A stretch of DNA of 44,133 nt from Oscillospiraceae bacterium (GTDB taxonomy: Bacteria; Bacillota; Clostridia; Oscillospirales; Acutalibacteraceae), in the NCBI GenBank assembly GCA_031290105.1, contig JAITOD010000030.1, positions 1 to 44,133 on the forward strand, written 5' to 3'. Each line of letters starts with the position of its first letter. The stretch's first letter is position 1. A program made the position numbers and the translations under genes. The notes below the pieces were generated by a model, which saw only the letters and a program-made list of their open reading frames with translations, ran no database searches and had not been told where the DNA came from. Below are positions 23,029 to 32,543 of this stretch, in pieces.

Positions 23029-23770
23029 AGATGAACAAAACGGTGAATGCAAGCAGACACTGCGCCGCAAAATACGTCCAGATGTTGACGCTTTTGACCT
23101 TGAATGTTTTGAAGCGGTCGGGATGGTGCGGGGTGCCGCCAAAGTCAATCAGCAGCAAAAGCACGTCGGAGAGGGGGAAGCAAATTCCGCCAGCAATCAA
23201 AAGCAGCGCCGCATACCATGGCTGTTGACCATCAGCAAACAGCCGAACGCCAAGCGAAACCGCCTTTACCATCATCGTCAGTACGGCGGCGGCATAGACC
23301 ATCAACATTGGCAGGAGCTTGTTGGAGTGGTTTTTGCTCATGCGGAACAGTATGAACACTGCGGCAATGAACAGCACCGCAATCACGGCAATTTCCGCCG
23401 GATTCCAGAAGGAAGCGCCCAGCAGCTTTTGGGCGGCGAGTGCATATGCGCTCACAAACATCACGTGCCCGCCAAGGAACGATGCAACGCCCAGCGCATA
23501 CCACACAGCTTTGGGCTTTAAGCGCATGTGCATGAAGAAATCGCCTAACCATGAGAAAGCAAAACCCCAAAGCATTTTTACGGCAAAGTCACTGTAGTTA
23601 TCCGCAATGCGCATTTGCAGCAATGCAATCAGCACAAACAGCGTTGCGCATATCATCTTCAGCAAGAGGGATTTGTTGGTTTTCTCCGGCCACGCCGCCT
23701 TCAGGAACAGCGGCACCAGCACCGCCATTGCGGCAACGCACACGCAGCTTGCAATGATTTCCAGTGTCAT
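23021..23770 (-). CDS. YhhN/TMEM86 family membrane protein (lysoplasmalogenase-like), paralog 1
   Basis: 249 aa with about eight transmembrane helices. Characteristic Asp-containing segments are FAFSWLGDFFMHM (near 70-82) and GICFPLSDVLLLL. TMEM86B is a lysoplasmalogenase, and many anaerobic Clostridia make plasmalogens, so a role in ether-lipid turnover is plausible (inference). Coupled to ogt by overlap. A diverged paralog lies at 30205-30957. Confidence 0.78.
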   Translation of the reverse strand: MTLEIIASCVCVAAMAVLVPLFLKAAWPEKTNKSLLLKMICATLFVLIALLQMRIADNYSDFAVKMLWGFAFSWLGDFFMHMRLKPKAVWYALGVASFLGGHVMFVSAYALAAQKLLGASFWNPAEIAVIAVLFIAAVFILFRMSKNHSNKLLPMLMVYAAAVLTMMVKAVSLGVRLFADGQQPWYAALLLIAGGICFPLSDVLLLLIDFGGTPHHPDRFKTFKVKSVNIWTYFAAQCLLAFTVLFIYA

Positions 23771-23813
23771 TCGTGTGTCCTTATTATGTGTTTATTGTGC
23801 ACGGTGCGGCGGC

Positions 23814-25424
23814 TTAGCTTTTCGCCTTTCCGAATAGTGTCGGCTCCAAAAAAGCCGCCAATGGAGCTACACACATCCTCAGCACGCGCATAGTGAGCGC
23901 CGGCACCGGCAGATACGGCTTCAGGAAAATATCCAGCGTACTGCGCAGAATGAATGGCAATGCCGGAAGCATCCCTGATTTCAGACGAACCCTGCCGCCG
24001 CGGAAGCGGAAGCTGAATATGCGGTCCGTGAGTGCCTCCAGCGGACGCAAATGCAGCTCCAACGTGTCTTCGTCTGACCAAAAAGCCCAAACATTCATTG
24101 TGTATTTTGTGCCCGCAAGCTCTATCTGAGAGGTGCGCGCCGTGCCGTCCATGCCGCAAACAACGGTGTTGTCCGCATTGCCGTCCTCTGTCCAGCGGAA
24201 GCGGCAGCTGTCCTCGTCAAAGTCAAAGCGTATGTTGCTTATGTTGCCGCGCTCGAAGCCGCACATCTGCGTCACCGGATAAGTCAGCACACACAGCGGT
24301 GCGCTGAACATGTTATTAATCACCGGGCGGCGGATTTTGTAGACCTGACCCGTAACGCTCTGTTCCGTTTCCGCGCTGCGGGGCTTGCTGATCGGCGGCA
24401 AAATCTGCGGCATAGCGAGCGGCACGCTGTCCGCAGGCTTGGTCCCCGATTCCTCGCCAAAAATCCCCGGCAAGTGTTTCCATATAAAGGAGCGTGCTTT
24501 GGGTTCATCAATTTCATTGCTTGTGGTGAGGAAAACCGCATCATATTCCGGCAAGACTATGGCGTACTGCCCGAACATGCCGTCCATGCGCGAGGAATTT
24601 GGGATGGGGTTCTGCCACATGCAGTAGCCGTAACCATAGCATTCATCGCGGGCTTTTTTGTCAAAGTGGTTATCAACCTGCTTGGACTGCATTTTAGCCG
24701 CCCAAGCCTCCGCAATAAGCTGCTTACCTTCCCACTTGCCGTGGTTCAGCAGGCACTGCGCAACCTTTGCCAGCTCCTCCGTCTTGAGGAAAAGTCCCCA
24801 GCCGCCCGCTTCAGTTCCCGTTGGAGAGGTTTCCCAGAAAGGCACCCGCCCAAAGCCCAGCGGCTCATAAAGGCGGCTTGTCAGGAAGTCCGTTGCGGTC
24901 TGCCCCGTCGTCCTGCGGAGAATCTCCAGCAGAATGTGCATGTTTTCGTTTATGTATTTCCAGCCTTTCCCGGGTGCAAACCCCCATTTTGAGCGGAAAA
25001 ACTGCGTTATCCAGTCAAGCCCGGTCTTGCTTTTGAAGATGCTGACATCCTTGCCGGAGGTCATTGTTAAAAGATGGTAAACCGTCATCTGCTCAAGGCG
25101 TTTATCCGTCTTTTTGGGCTTTTGTTCGGGGAAAAAGTCAATCACCCTGTCCTCAACGCTGAAGTGCCCTTCCGCCACAGCGAAGCCCACCGCAATCGCC
25201 GTGATGGTTTTGCTGACAGAGTACATAACGTGCGGATAATTGGGCGCATACGGTTCGCGCCAAAACTCCGCCGCAACCTTACCGTGCCGCAGCACCATTA
25301 CGGAGTGCAGCTCCACATCGTTCGCCAAAGCGTCGTCAATATACGCCTGAAGCCTTGCGGAGCTAACCCCCAGTTGCTCCGGGAATGACGCGCGCTCAAG
25401 CGCGCTGCCGGTTAATACTGCCAA
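23814..25424 (-). CDS. Serine beta-lactamase-fold hydrolase (class C / AmpH-EstB type)
   Basis: 536 aa from TTG 25424, preceded by GGGGG at 8 nt. No clear signal peptide, so it is probably cytoplasmic. The S-x-x-K motif is S69-V-S-K72 (MYSVSKT) and the Y-x-N motif is Y157-I-N159 (KYINENM). The lactamase domain spans about residues 20-320. A second, beta-rich domain (about 350-500) follows, as in esterase/peptidase-type members. The native substrate is unknown; beta-lactam resistance should not be assumed. Single gene on the minus strand. Confidence 0.82.
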   Translation of the reverse strand: MAVLTGSALERASFPEQLGVSSARLQAYIDDALANDVELHSVMVLRHGKVAAEFWREPYAPNYPHVMYSVSKTITAIAVGFAVAEGHFSVEDRVIDFFPEQKPKKTDKRLEQMTVYHLLTMTSGKDVSIFKSKTGLDWITQFFRSKWGFAPGKGWKYINENMHILLEILRRTTGQTATDFLTSRLYEPLGFGRVPFWETSPTGTEAGGWGLFLKTEELAKVAQCLLNHGKWEGKQLIAEAWAAKMQSKQVDNHFDKKARDECYGYGYCMWQNPIPNSSRMDGMFGQYAIVLPEYDAVFLTTSNEIDEPKARSFIWKHLPGIFGEESGTKPADSVPLAMPQILPPISKPRSAETEQSVTGQVYKIRRPVINNMFSAPLCVLTYPVTQMCGFERGNISNIRFDFDEDSCRFRWTEDGNADNTVVCGMDGTARTSQIELAGTKYTMNVWAFWSDEDTLELHLRPLEALTDRIFSFRFRGGRVRLKSGMLPALPFILRSTLDIFLKPYLPVPALTMRVLRMCVAPLAAFLEPTLFGKAKS

Positions 25425-25843
25425 GATGAATACCCCCTACTCGCCCCGTTCATCATGAAACAACGTACAAGGGGCACGGCGTACCGTACCCTGCGCACAC
25501 CATTTCCCTCATGACCCCGGGGATGATTGCTCCATAATATTATATCACACTCTGTCGAAAAAAAGAAGTACTTTTTAAGAAATATTTACGAAATTGTGAC
25601 TTTCTGCTGCATGGCATGAAAAAATGCATATTATGGACACGCAAAAAGCTGTTGCTTGTTTATAATATATGCTGTTCAGACCGCTTTAGTTAACACAGCT
25701 GTGCACACCGCAGGGCGCGGAAATTCGCCGAAACCAATAATTGGACTGAAGCCGCTGAACAAACCTTTGCGGGTGGCGGGCACGGCAAAGCCCAGGCAAG
25801 CCGTTCACAAAATGTGGGCGGGTTGTTTGGATTCTGAATTGCT
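25425..25843. other. Intergenic region between the serine hydrolase and tRNA-Val
   Basis: 419 bp without a convincing gene. It includes TATAAT on the minus strand near 25536-25541, which may be the -10 of the serine-hydrolase promoter with a poor -35. The rest is low-complexity AT-rich sequence (25555-25670) followed by the tRNA-Val 3' flank. The open frames at 25656-25856 (+) and 25686-25883 (-) overlap the tRNA and have no ribosome binding site. Confidence 0.5.
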
Positions 25844-25919
25844 TGGTGGACGATAACGGACTTGAACCGCTGACCCTCCGCACGTCAAGCGGATGCTCTA
25901 CCAGCTGAGCTAATCGTCC
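25844..25919 (-). tRNA. tRNA-Val (GAC)
   Basis: 76 nt including CCA; acceptor GGACGAT/ATCGTCC, anticodon loop TTGACGT with anticodon GAC, standard D arm (AGCTCAGCTGGTAGAGC) and T loop TTCAAGT. Confidence 0.95.
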
Positions 25920-25930
25920 ATAGCGGGAGT

Positions 25931-25959
25931 ATTATACCAGTTTTATACTGCGTTGTCAA
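25931..25959 (-). promoter_or_regulatory. Promoter of tRNA-Val
   Basis: Consensus -35 TTGACA (25959-25954), 17-bp spacer, -10 TATAAT (25936-25931). Confidence 0.85.
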
Positions 25960-26085
25960 GCGTACAAGGCGTATTAATTGAGAATGGAGAATGGATAGCG
26001 GATAATGAGATCACACCCCGCGCGTGCAGGGCGTATAAAAACACCAACTATAAATATACAGCGTTATTATGAATTTGTCAAGCCT

Positions 26086-27363
26086 TCATTCGCTAACAGT
26101 CGTATTCGTCCGCTGCACAATCGGCACCATGCCGATATACCCCTTGCCGCGGTTAAGCTCCAGCACCGCGCCGTCCTTATCCAAAAGCTGAAGCGGCTCA
26201 GCCGGCTTCCCCTTCTTCCACGTGATTGTTTCCCAACCGCCGGCAGTCACATAAATCCCGCCGCCGCCGCTCATGTCGATATTCACGCGGTTCTTTTTGT
26301 CCCCGGCAATCTGCTGCACGTCAACATAAATCAGGATGATGTTTGTCACCTTGCGCTGCTGACCGCCATCCTGCACAAATGGTGTGTTGTTGAGGTATTG
26401 CGCATAAAGCCCTGTAGTTTTATTATACTCGAACGAATATTTATAGTTTGCCGAAAAGCGGAAATTCACCGCCGCCGCGCTCCCGCCGATTGGCACACGC
26501 GCCGCCGCGCCCTCCGTCACAAAGCGGAACGGCGACGTTTTTGCGGGGTCAACATCCGTCCGCCAGCCCTTGGCGGCAATACCCGCCGTGATGTATTCAG
26601 AGTTTGTGTAGGCAGTATGCTCAACTGCCAAGCCTTGGTTCAGGCGGGTTTTATCGCGGAAGAAATACTTGCCGGAGTATACCATGCCGTCCAAGTTATT
26701 CACGCCGCGCGCCTTGATTGCCTCATATGCCTGCGGACTGCCGCCCCAGTGAATCAGGAAGCTGTCGAAGCCCTCCGTAATTTCCACAAAATCGTGCCGC
26801 GCGGAACGGATTGGACCCACCTTGGGCACGGTCGCCAAGTCCGAGAACATGAAAAGCATACGCGTAATGCCGCCCTCAACGAGTGTTTCGGTGATTACAT
26901 CAGGCGCGCAAAGCCCCCACTGCGGGCGCGCTGCGGGTGCGTTGTTGACCATAAACGAAACCGCGCGTTTGCCCGCCGCACTTGCATTCAAATCGCGCAA
27001 GCCGGTTAGCGGATTAATTCTTTTGGCGTTGCCCTGCTCGGCGGGAAAGCTGGTATATTTAGGCAAGTCCGGCATGACCGGGTCCGAATCCTTGGAGAAC
27101 ACCCCCGTCACCGCCATAACAAGCACCCCGGCGGCAAGCACCAAAAACAGTGTGATACCCAAAAGCATAATCCGCTGGCGGCGCACCTGCTTTTGCCGCG
27201 CTGACATATCGTACGGCAGCGCGTTGCGGGCGGCTCCCGCAGCGCCTTGAGGCGAACGTGATATTGACGGCCGGCCGGCCGGCTTCTTCTTGGCGGGCTT
27301 GTTTTTTGCTTTTTTCGGCTCCTGCTCGGCGCCGTTTTTCTGCTGACCGGGTTCTTTTGGCAT
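26086..27363 (-). CDS. yerB: DUF3048 (YerB-like) membrane-anchored exported protein
   Basis: 425 aa. A Lys/Pro-rich cytoplasmic N-terminus (1-63) is followed by one membrane helix (about 66-88, IMLLGITLFLVLAAGVLVMA) and a long extracytoplasmic DUF3048 domain. Family landmarks are INPLTGLRDL, VSFMVNNAPAARPQWGL, ETLVEGGITRMLFMF, GPIRSARHDFVE and the C-terminal WKKGKPAEPLQLLDKDG. Bacillus YerB is a lipoprotein; here a membrane helix replaces the lipobox. Function unknown, presumably at the envelope. AGGAG precedes ATG. Confidence 0.85.
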   Translation of the reverse strand: MPKEPGQQKNGAEQEPKKAKNKPAKKKPAGRPSISRSPQGAAGAARNALPYDMSARQKQVRRQRIMLLGITLFLVLAAGVLVMAVTGVFSKDSDPVMPDLPKYTSFPAEQGNAKRINPLTGLRDLNASAAGKRAVSFMVNNAPAARPQWGLCAPDVITETLVEGGITRMLFMFSDLATVPKVGPIRSARHDFVEITEGFDSFLIHWGGSPQAYEAIKARGVNNLDGMVYSGKYFFRDKTRLNQGLAVEHTAYTNSEYITAGIAAKGWRTDVDPAKTSPFRFVTEGAAARVPIGGSAAAVNFRFSANYKYSFEYNKTTGLYAQYLNNTPFVQDGGQQRKVTNIILIYVDVQQIAGDKKNRVNIDMSGGGGIYVTAGGWETITWKKGKPAEPLQLLDKDGAVLELNRGKGYIGMVPIVQRTNTTVSE

Positions 27364-27480
27364 TGTTCGTTTCTCCTGAATTGTTTAATTGTGCAGACCA
27401 CACTTAAGTTAGATATCAGGTTGCGAATTGCGCTGTAAATTCCGCGTCTGAGATCTAAAATCTAAATATCTGATTTTGTG

Positions 27481-27981
27481 TTAAGCTTCGGGATCAAGAT
27501 TCTCTAAAATAGAATCAAAAATCTCCAGCGGGCGGCTGTCTTCACGGATTCCGAATTCGTCTGTTTGCCAATCCTCAACAACCTGCGCCGCCTCGGCGAC
27601 AACTTCCGCCGTCTTTTCCTTTGGCTGCTTGAGTTTTTTCGTTCTCTTCTTTGCCGGCTCCGGAATAAACTCTTCTGCTGCTGCAGGTTCATCCCAAACG
27701 TGTGTTACGGCATCCGCTGCGGTGGCTGCAGCTGCTGCGGTACCTGCGCCAACTGCCGCGGCGGTCAATACTGGCTCCGCCGCCGGGACAAAGTACTCCT
27801 CGCCGCCGTCCTCGCCGAAAAGCTGCTCCGTTTTGCCGGATTCTTCGGAGCTTCCGCCGTCAGGTGAGGTATCGCTGAGCACCTCAACGAACTCGGTGAT
27901 GAAATCAACAATACTGAAGAAATCATCGTTGCCGTCGTTCAGCCAAGCGAAGAGAGTTCCCTTGCTGTTATTATCTGCCAT
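27481..27981 (-). CDS. Acidic Ala/Glu-rich protein, unknown function
   Basis: 166 aa, AAAGGGG before ATG. It starts MADNNSKGTLFAWLNDGNDD, has a hydrophobic-acidic segment (FFSIVDFITEFVEVL, 21-35), then a long low-complexity Ala/Glu/Pro region and a short basic stretch (KKRTKKLKQPKEK). No membrane helix or known domain. It could be a disordered linker or adaptor-type protein. It lies 117 bp downstream of yerB in the opposite order of coordinates, on the same strand and upstream of yerB in transcription. Confidence 0.6.
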   Translation of the reverse strand: MADNNSKGTLFAWLNDGNDDFFSIVDFITEFVEVLSDTSPDGGSSEESGKTEQLFGEDGGEEYFVPAAEPVLTAAAVGAGTAAAAATAADAVTHVWDEPAAAEEFIPEPAKKRTKKLKQPKEKTAEVVAEAAQVVEDWQTDEFGIREDSRPLEIFDSILENLDPEA

Positions 27982-28082
27982 GGTTTTCCCCTTTGTGTTC
28001 TATTTTTACAAGTACTATTCTAGCACAGCCCGGCGCATTATAATTTCCATATTAGAAAATACAAGCCCGGCATTTGTCTATA

Positions 28083-30014
28083 TCAGCTGTTTTTTGTGTA
28101 TGGCAACAACCCGCCGGCCAGCAAAATGGCAGTTTGACGCTCGGTGAAGTCCGTAAGCAGCGGGAATTTTTCCCCTGTGCGGCGATTGAGCAGGAGCAGC
28201 GTACCGCCGTTTTGCAGATTTTCCCGCACGTTTGCGATTTCCAGCTCGTCGCCCTGCTCGATTTTGTCGTAGTCCGCTTCATCCGCAAAAGTGAGCGGCA
28301 AAATCCCCGCATTGATTAGGTTCGCCTTGTGGATTCTCGCGAAAGATTTGGTAATCACTGCCTTCACGCCCAAATACAGCGGCACCAGCGCGGCATGTTC
28401 ACGGCTGGAACCTTGCCCGTAGTTCGTCCCGCCGACCACAAACGCCGCCCCCGTAGCCTTGCAGTTCTCCGCAAAATTTTCGTCACACTGGCGGAAACAG
28501 AACTGCGACAGGAATGGTATGTTTGAGCGATACGGCAAAATCTTCGCTCCGGCGGGCATGATGTGGTCCGTGGTGATGTTATCGCCCACCTTGAGCACAG
28601 CAGCTGCTCTCAGCGTTTCCGGCAGGGCGTCCGCAACAGGGAACGGCTTGATGTTCGGTCCGTAGAGGATTTCCACGCTATCGGCTGTTTCCAGCGGTTC
28701 AGGCTGCACCAGCAGGTTGTCGTTGCGCAAGAATGCGGCGGACAACAGGACAGGCGCCTCATAGGAAGCAAGCTCGCGCGGATCCGTAACAACGCCGGTG
28801 ATTGCGGCGGCGGCGGCCGTTTCCGGGCTGACAAGATACACGCCGGCATCCGCTGTGCCGCTGCGACCCTCGAAGTTGCGGTTGAATGTGCGCAAACTCA
28901 CCGCACCGCTCCCCGGCGACTGCCCCATACCAATGCACGGACCGCAAGCGCACTCAAGCACTCTTGCCCCGGCGGCGATTATGTCCGCAAGCGCACCGTT
29001 TTTCGCCAGCATAGAATAGACCTGCATGGAGCCGGGGCTGACGGTCAGGCTGACGCGCGGGTGAATCTTCTTACCTTTTAATATAGCGGCGACTTTGAGC
29101 ATATCCTGTAAGCTGGAGTTTGTGCATGAGCCAATGCAGACCTGGTCAACGGGCAGACCCGCAATTTCCGCAACGGGCTTGACGTTATCGGGCATGTGCG
29201 GCAGGGCGACAAGCGGCTCCAGCGCGGCAAGATCAAGCTCAACAACGTCGTCATATTCCGCACCCTCATCCGCCGTGATTTCACGCCAATCATCACTGCG
29301 CCCCTGCGCCATCAAAAATTTGTACGTGATTTTGTCCGACGGAAAAATGGACGTTGTTGCTCCAAGCTCCGCGCCCATGTTGCTGATAGTCGCACGCTCA
29401 GGCACGCTGAGTGATGCCACGCCATCGCCGCCGTATTCCATCACCCTGCCAACGCCGCCCTTGACCGAAAGCCGCCGCAGCACCTCCAGAATCACGTCCT
29501 TTGCGCTGACCCTGGGCTCAAGTTTACCCGTCAATTTAATGAGCGTCACCTTTGGCATGGGTATGCAGTAAGCGCCGCCGCCCATTGCCACAGCAACATC
29601 CAGCCCGCCCGCCCCCATGGCCAGCATACCAAGTCCGCCGCCTGTGGGAGTGTGACTATCCGAACCGATGAGCGTTTTGCCCGGAATCCCGAAGCGTTCA
29701 AGGTGCACCTGGTGACAAATCCCGTTGCCCGGACGCGAGAAAACCAGCCCGCGTTTTTTTGCGCAGGACTGAATAAACCTGTGATCGTCTGCGTTTTCGA
29801 AGCCGGTTTGCAGCGTGTTGTGGTCAATATATGCTACGGAAAGCTCCGTCTGCACACGCGGCTGCCCAATTGCCTCAAATTCAAGGTAGGCCATGGTGCC
29901 CGTTGCGTCCTGCGTGAGGGTTTGGTCAATGCGCAGCTGAATTTCGCTGCCCGGGGTCATGTCTCCGGAGATCAGGTGCTCTGCGATGATTTTTTGCGTG
30001 ATATTGCGCGGCAT
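28083..30014 (-). CDS. acnA: Aconitate hydratase (monomeric ~640-aa, Aquifex-type)
   Basis: 643 aa. Isomerises citrate and isocitrate using a [4Fe-4S] cluster. Cluster cysteines are in GSCTNSS and ACGPCIGMGQ; substrate-binding GSDSHTPTGGGLG and the swivel-domain TNYGQGSSREHAA are intact. Length and motif spacing fit the shorter bacterial aconitase group related to 3-isopropylmalate dehydratase rather than the ~900-aa AcnA. GGAGG precedes ATG. No citrate synthase or isocitrate dehydrogenase is nearby; in an anaerobe it probably feeds 2-oxoglutarate/glutamate synthesis (inference). Confidence 0.9.
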   Translation of the reverse strand: MPRNITQKIIAEHLISGDMTPGSEIQLRIDQTLTQDATGTMAYLEFEAIGQPRVQTELSVAYIDHNTLQTGFENADDHRFIQSCAKKRGLVFSRPGNGICHQVHLERFGIPGKTLIGSDSHTPTGGGLGMLAMGAGGLDVAVAMGGGAYCIPMPKVTLIKLTGKLEPRVSAKDVILEVLRRLSVKGGVGRVMEYGGDGVASLSVPERATISNMGAELGATTSIFPSDKITYKFLMAQGRSDDWREITADEGAEYDDVVELDLAALEPLVALPHMPDNVKPVAEIAGLPVDQVCIGSCTNSSLQDMLKVAAILKGKKIHPRVSLTVSPGSMQVYSMLAKNGALADIIAAGARVLECACGPCIGMGQSPGSGAVSLRTFNRNFEGRSGTADAGVYLVSPETAAAAAITGVVTDPRELASYEAPVLLSAAFLRNDNLLVQPEPLETADSVEILYGPNIKPFPVADALPETLRAAAVLKVGDNITTDHIMPAGAKILPYRSNIPFLSQFCFRQCDENFAENCKATGAAFVVGGTNYGQGSSREHAALVPLYLGVKAVITKSFARIHKANLINAGILPLTFADEADYDKIEQGDELEIANVRENLQNGGTLLLLNRRTGEKFPLLTDFTERQTAILLAGGLLPYTKNS

Positions 30015-30069
30015 GTTTTTCCTCCATATACTGGGTTTTAGATATTAGATATGCTGAAATTTAATGTTA

Positions 30070-30099
30070 ATTATAACATGAAACGGCACTTGATTGCAA
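30070..30099 (-). promoter_or_regulatory. Promoter of aconitase
   Basis: -35 TTGCAA (30099-30094), 18-bp spacer, -10 TATAAT (30075-30070). Confidence 0.75.
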
Positions 30100-30136
30100 C
30101 GCAAACGGCGCTCAGACAAAAAGTGACCAAAAACGC

Positions 30137-30165
30137 TTGCAAGTTGCTTGAAAATTTGCTATACT
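30137..30165 (+). promoter_or_regulatory. Promoter of YhhN paralog 2
   Basis: -35 TTGCAA (30137-30142), 17-bp spacer, -10 TATACT (30160-30165). It rules out the in-frame ATG at 30148 as the translation start. Confidence 0.75.
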
Positions 30166-30204
30166 TTACCTATCATAATTCCGGAATTTGAGAGGAGTCT
30201 TTCC

Positions 30205-30957
30205 ATGCTCTGGTTAATCCCCGCCGCCGCGCTGCCCCTTGCGGGTCTGTGCGTCTACATTCCCCTGCGTATTAAGGAGAAAATGCGCCCCGCCCTGCTT
30301 ATCAAAACCGCGCTCAGCGTCCTGTTTATCCTCTATTCTCTCTACGCAATCAAGCGCCTGACGGGCACCGGCGTCAGCTATATCGACCGCAGCGCGCTCA
30401 TAATGGGTTTATGCACAGTCGCGGGCATGGTCTGCGGTCTGCTGGGCGATATTTGGCTGGACCTCAAGGACATTCACGGCGACTCCAAGCATTTCTATAT
30501 GTATTGCGGCTTCACGTCGTTCCTTATCGGGCACCTGTTTTTCATGTCGGGTATGGCAAATGTGCTTGAAATCAAACTATACACCGTACTTTTGGCGGCG
30601 TGCGTGGGCGTTGTGATGACGCTGTTCATGTTCTTCCTGGAAAAGCCCATGAAGCTCGATTACGGCAAATTCCGCCCGATTCTGCTGATTTATACTTTCA
30701 TTCTCTCGCTGACGACCGCTCTGCCGGTAATCTGCGCGCTGCCGTCAATAACAAACGGGGGCAAACCGCTGTTCCCGATAATCTTCGGCGCGGGCATGAT
30801 TTTGTTTTTTCTTTCGGATCTGATCCTCTCTCAGGTCTATTTCAGCACTGTGAACGCAAAGCCAAAGCCGCTGCACATTGCGCTGAACTATATCTTCTAT
30901 TACGGCGGACAATTCACACTGGCAGCGAGCCTGTATTTTCTGCCTTCGGTAACATAA
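30205..30957 (+). CDS. YhhN/TMEM86 family membrane protein, paralog 2
   Basis: 250 aa from ATG 30205, preceded by AGAGGAG at 7 nt. About eight transmembrane helices. The family segments VCGLLGDIWLDLK and ILFFLSDLILSQVYF are present, as is the C-terminal NYIFYYGGQFTLAASLYF. It is clearly diverged from paralog 1 (23021-23770): it shares the G-D and L-S-D signatures but little else visible. Role likely in ether phospholipid metabolism if the TMEM86 activity holds (inference). Confidence 0.78.
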   Translation: MLWLIPAAALPLAGLCVYIPLRIKEKMRPALLIKTALSVLFILYSLYAIKRLTGTGVSYIDRSALIMGLCTVAGMVCGLLGDIWLDLKDIHGDSKHFYMYCGFTSFLIGHLFFMSGMANVLEIKLYTVLLAACVGVVMTLFMFFLEKPMKLDYGKFRPILLIYTFILSLTTALPVICALPSITNGGKPLFPIIFGAGMILFFLSDLILSQVYFSTVNAKPKPLHIALNYIFYYGGQFTLAASLYFLPSVT

Positions 30958-31106
30958 ACCGCATGGCGAATCCCGGCAATACACATGGGGCGTTGATATT
31001 GCCGCGCCCCATATTTTGTATTGCATATTGTTTCGATAGACTTTCACACAATAGACATAATGGAGTGCTATGATACGCGCATAAACACATGAGGGAAGGG
31101 CTTATT

Positions 31107-32543
31107 TTGGCAAACAGCGCTGAGCGAGTCAGTCTGCGCGTTTCAGGGATGCACTGCGCGGGCTGTCCGAACCGCATTGAGAAAAAGCTTCTTCGCGTGA
31201 ACGGAGTACTATCCGCGAGGGCGTCTTTTGCCAATGGCAACGTTGAAATCAGCTTTGACCCGGCGCGGACAAACATCGCCGCGCTGAAAATAACCATTGA
31301 ATCACTCGGCTACACCGTCGTCAAATCCCGCCCAATGGGAAATCCCGGCAAAGCTGCGGCCTTATTAGTGCTGATTGCCGGACTATTTTTCGTTCTGGAG
31401 CATTTTGGCATATTAAAAGCGCTTGTGCCCGCTCAGCTGGCAGAGGCAGATTTCCGCCTGGGCATGCTCTTTGTTATCGGCTTGCTCACCAGCGTCCACT
31501 GCGTGGCAATGTGCGGCGGCATCAACCTTTCGCAGACGCTGCCGTCGGGCAATGCCCAAAAAAAGACGCTCTTAATGCCGGCAGAACAGGAATCCGCGTT
31601 ATCGGTAACCAAACAACACGGAACGGCAAAAGGCATGGCAAAGCCTGACACGCAGCCCGCGCCCGGACGTTTTGCCGCGCTGTTCCCTTCACTGCTATAT
31701 AACGCAGGGCGCGTGGTGTCGTATACTGTTGTTGGCGCGGCGGCGGGTGCGCTGGGTACGGCGTTTACCTTCTCGCCGTCACTGCAGGGGGCGATCAAGC
31801 TCGTTGCGGGCGTGTGGATGGTCTTTATGGGGCTGAACGCGCTGGGACTGTTTCCCTTTTTGAGCAAACTCACACCAAAACTGCCGCGTCCAATCGCGCA
31901 GCGGCTCGATAAGCTCCGTGACGGCAAGCGCGGCCCCTTCGTGATTGGGCTGCTCAATGGGCTGATGCCCTGCGGACCGCTGCAGTCCATGCAGCTCTAT
32001 GCGCTCTCCACGGGCAACCCGTTTATGGGTGCGCTGGCGATGTTTTTGTTCGCGCTGGGCACTGTGCCGCTCATGTTCGGGCTGGGCGCAGCGGCGGGTA
32101 AGCTTGGTAAAAAGTTCCCCGCAAAAGCAATGGCTGTGGGCGCGGTGTTAGTTGCCGTGCTGGGGCTGAGCATGTTCACGCAGGGCTGGAGTCTTGCGGG
32201 GCTGCCGCAAATCGCGCTCCCAACACAAACGGCTCGGCATACCGGGACTGCCGAGCCGTCGGAAATCATCACCGAAAACGGCGTGCAGCTTGTGCAAAGC
32301 AGTCTGCAATCCGGGCGCTACCCAAACATCGCCGTGAAGGCGGGTATGCCTGTGCGCTGGGTGATTGACGCGCCGGAGGGCTCAATCAACGGCTGTAATT
32401 ATCAGTTTACTGTGCCGGAATATGGCATTACGCAGACGCTGGAACCCGGCGAAAACGTGCTGGAATTCACGCCGGGTTCGCCCGGAACTTATTCATACCG
32501 CTGCTGGATGGGCATGATTCGCGCAACGATCACCGTAACGTAA
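31107..32543 (+). CDS. HMA - UreH/TauE-like membrane - cupredoxin fusion, copper handling
   Basis: 478 aa from TTG 31107 with AAGGG 6 nt upstream; the ATG at 31089 is in frame but has no Shine-Dalgarno site. Three modules are fused. Residues ~6-72 form a heavy-metal-associated domain with M-H-C17-A-G-C20. Residues ~80-370 form a six-to-seven-helix UreH/DsbD-like membrane domain (SVHCVAMCGG; LLNGLMPCGPLQ). The C-terminal ~100 residues form a cupredoxin-like domain (NGCNYQFTVPEYGI; YSYRCWMGMI). Similar proteins in Clostridia are annotated as sulfite exporter TauE/SafE-like. The combination points to copper trafficking or export. Metal specificity is inferred. Confidence 0.82.
   Translation: MANSAERVSLRVSGMHCAGCPNRIEKKLLRVNGVLSARASFANGNVEISFDPARTNIAALKITIESLGYTVVKSRPMGNPGKAAALLVLIAGLFFVLEHFGILKALVPAQLAEADFRLGMLFVIGLLTSVHCVAMCGGINLSQTLPSGNAQKKTLLMPAEQESALSVTKQHGTAKGMAKPDTQPAPGRFAALFPSLLYNAGRVVSYTVVGAAAGALGTAFTFSPSLQGAIKLVAGVWMVFMGLNALGLFPFLSKLTPKLPRPIAQRLDKLRDGKRGPFVIGLLNGLMPCGPLQSMQLYALSTGNPFMGALAMFLFALGTVPLMFGLGAAAGKLGKKFPAKAMAVGAVLVAVLGLSMFTQGWSLAGLPQIALPTQTARHTGTAEPSEIITENGVQLVQSSLQSGRYPNIAVKAGMPVRWVIDAPEGSINGCNYQFTVPEYGITQTLEPGENVLEFTPGSPGTYSYRCWMGMIRATITVT

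Noticed and set aside
25656..25883. Open frames on both strands around tRNA-Val
   Set aside because: They run through the tRNA gene and lack ribosome binding sites.
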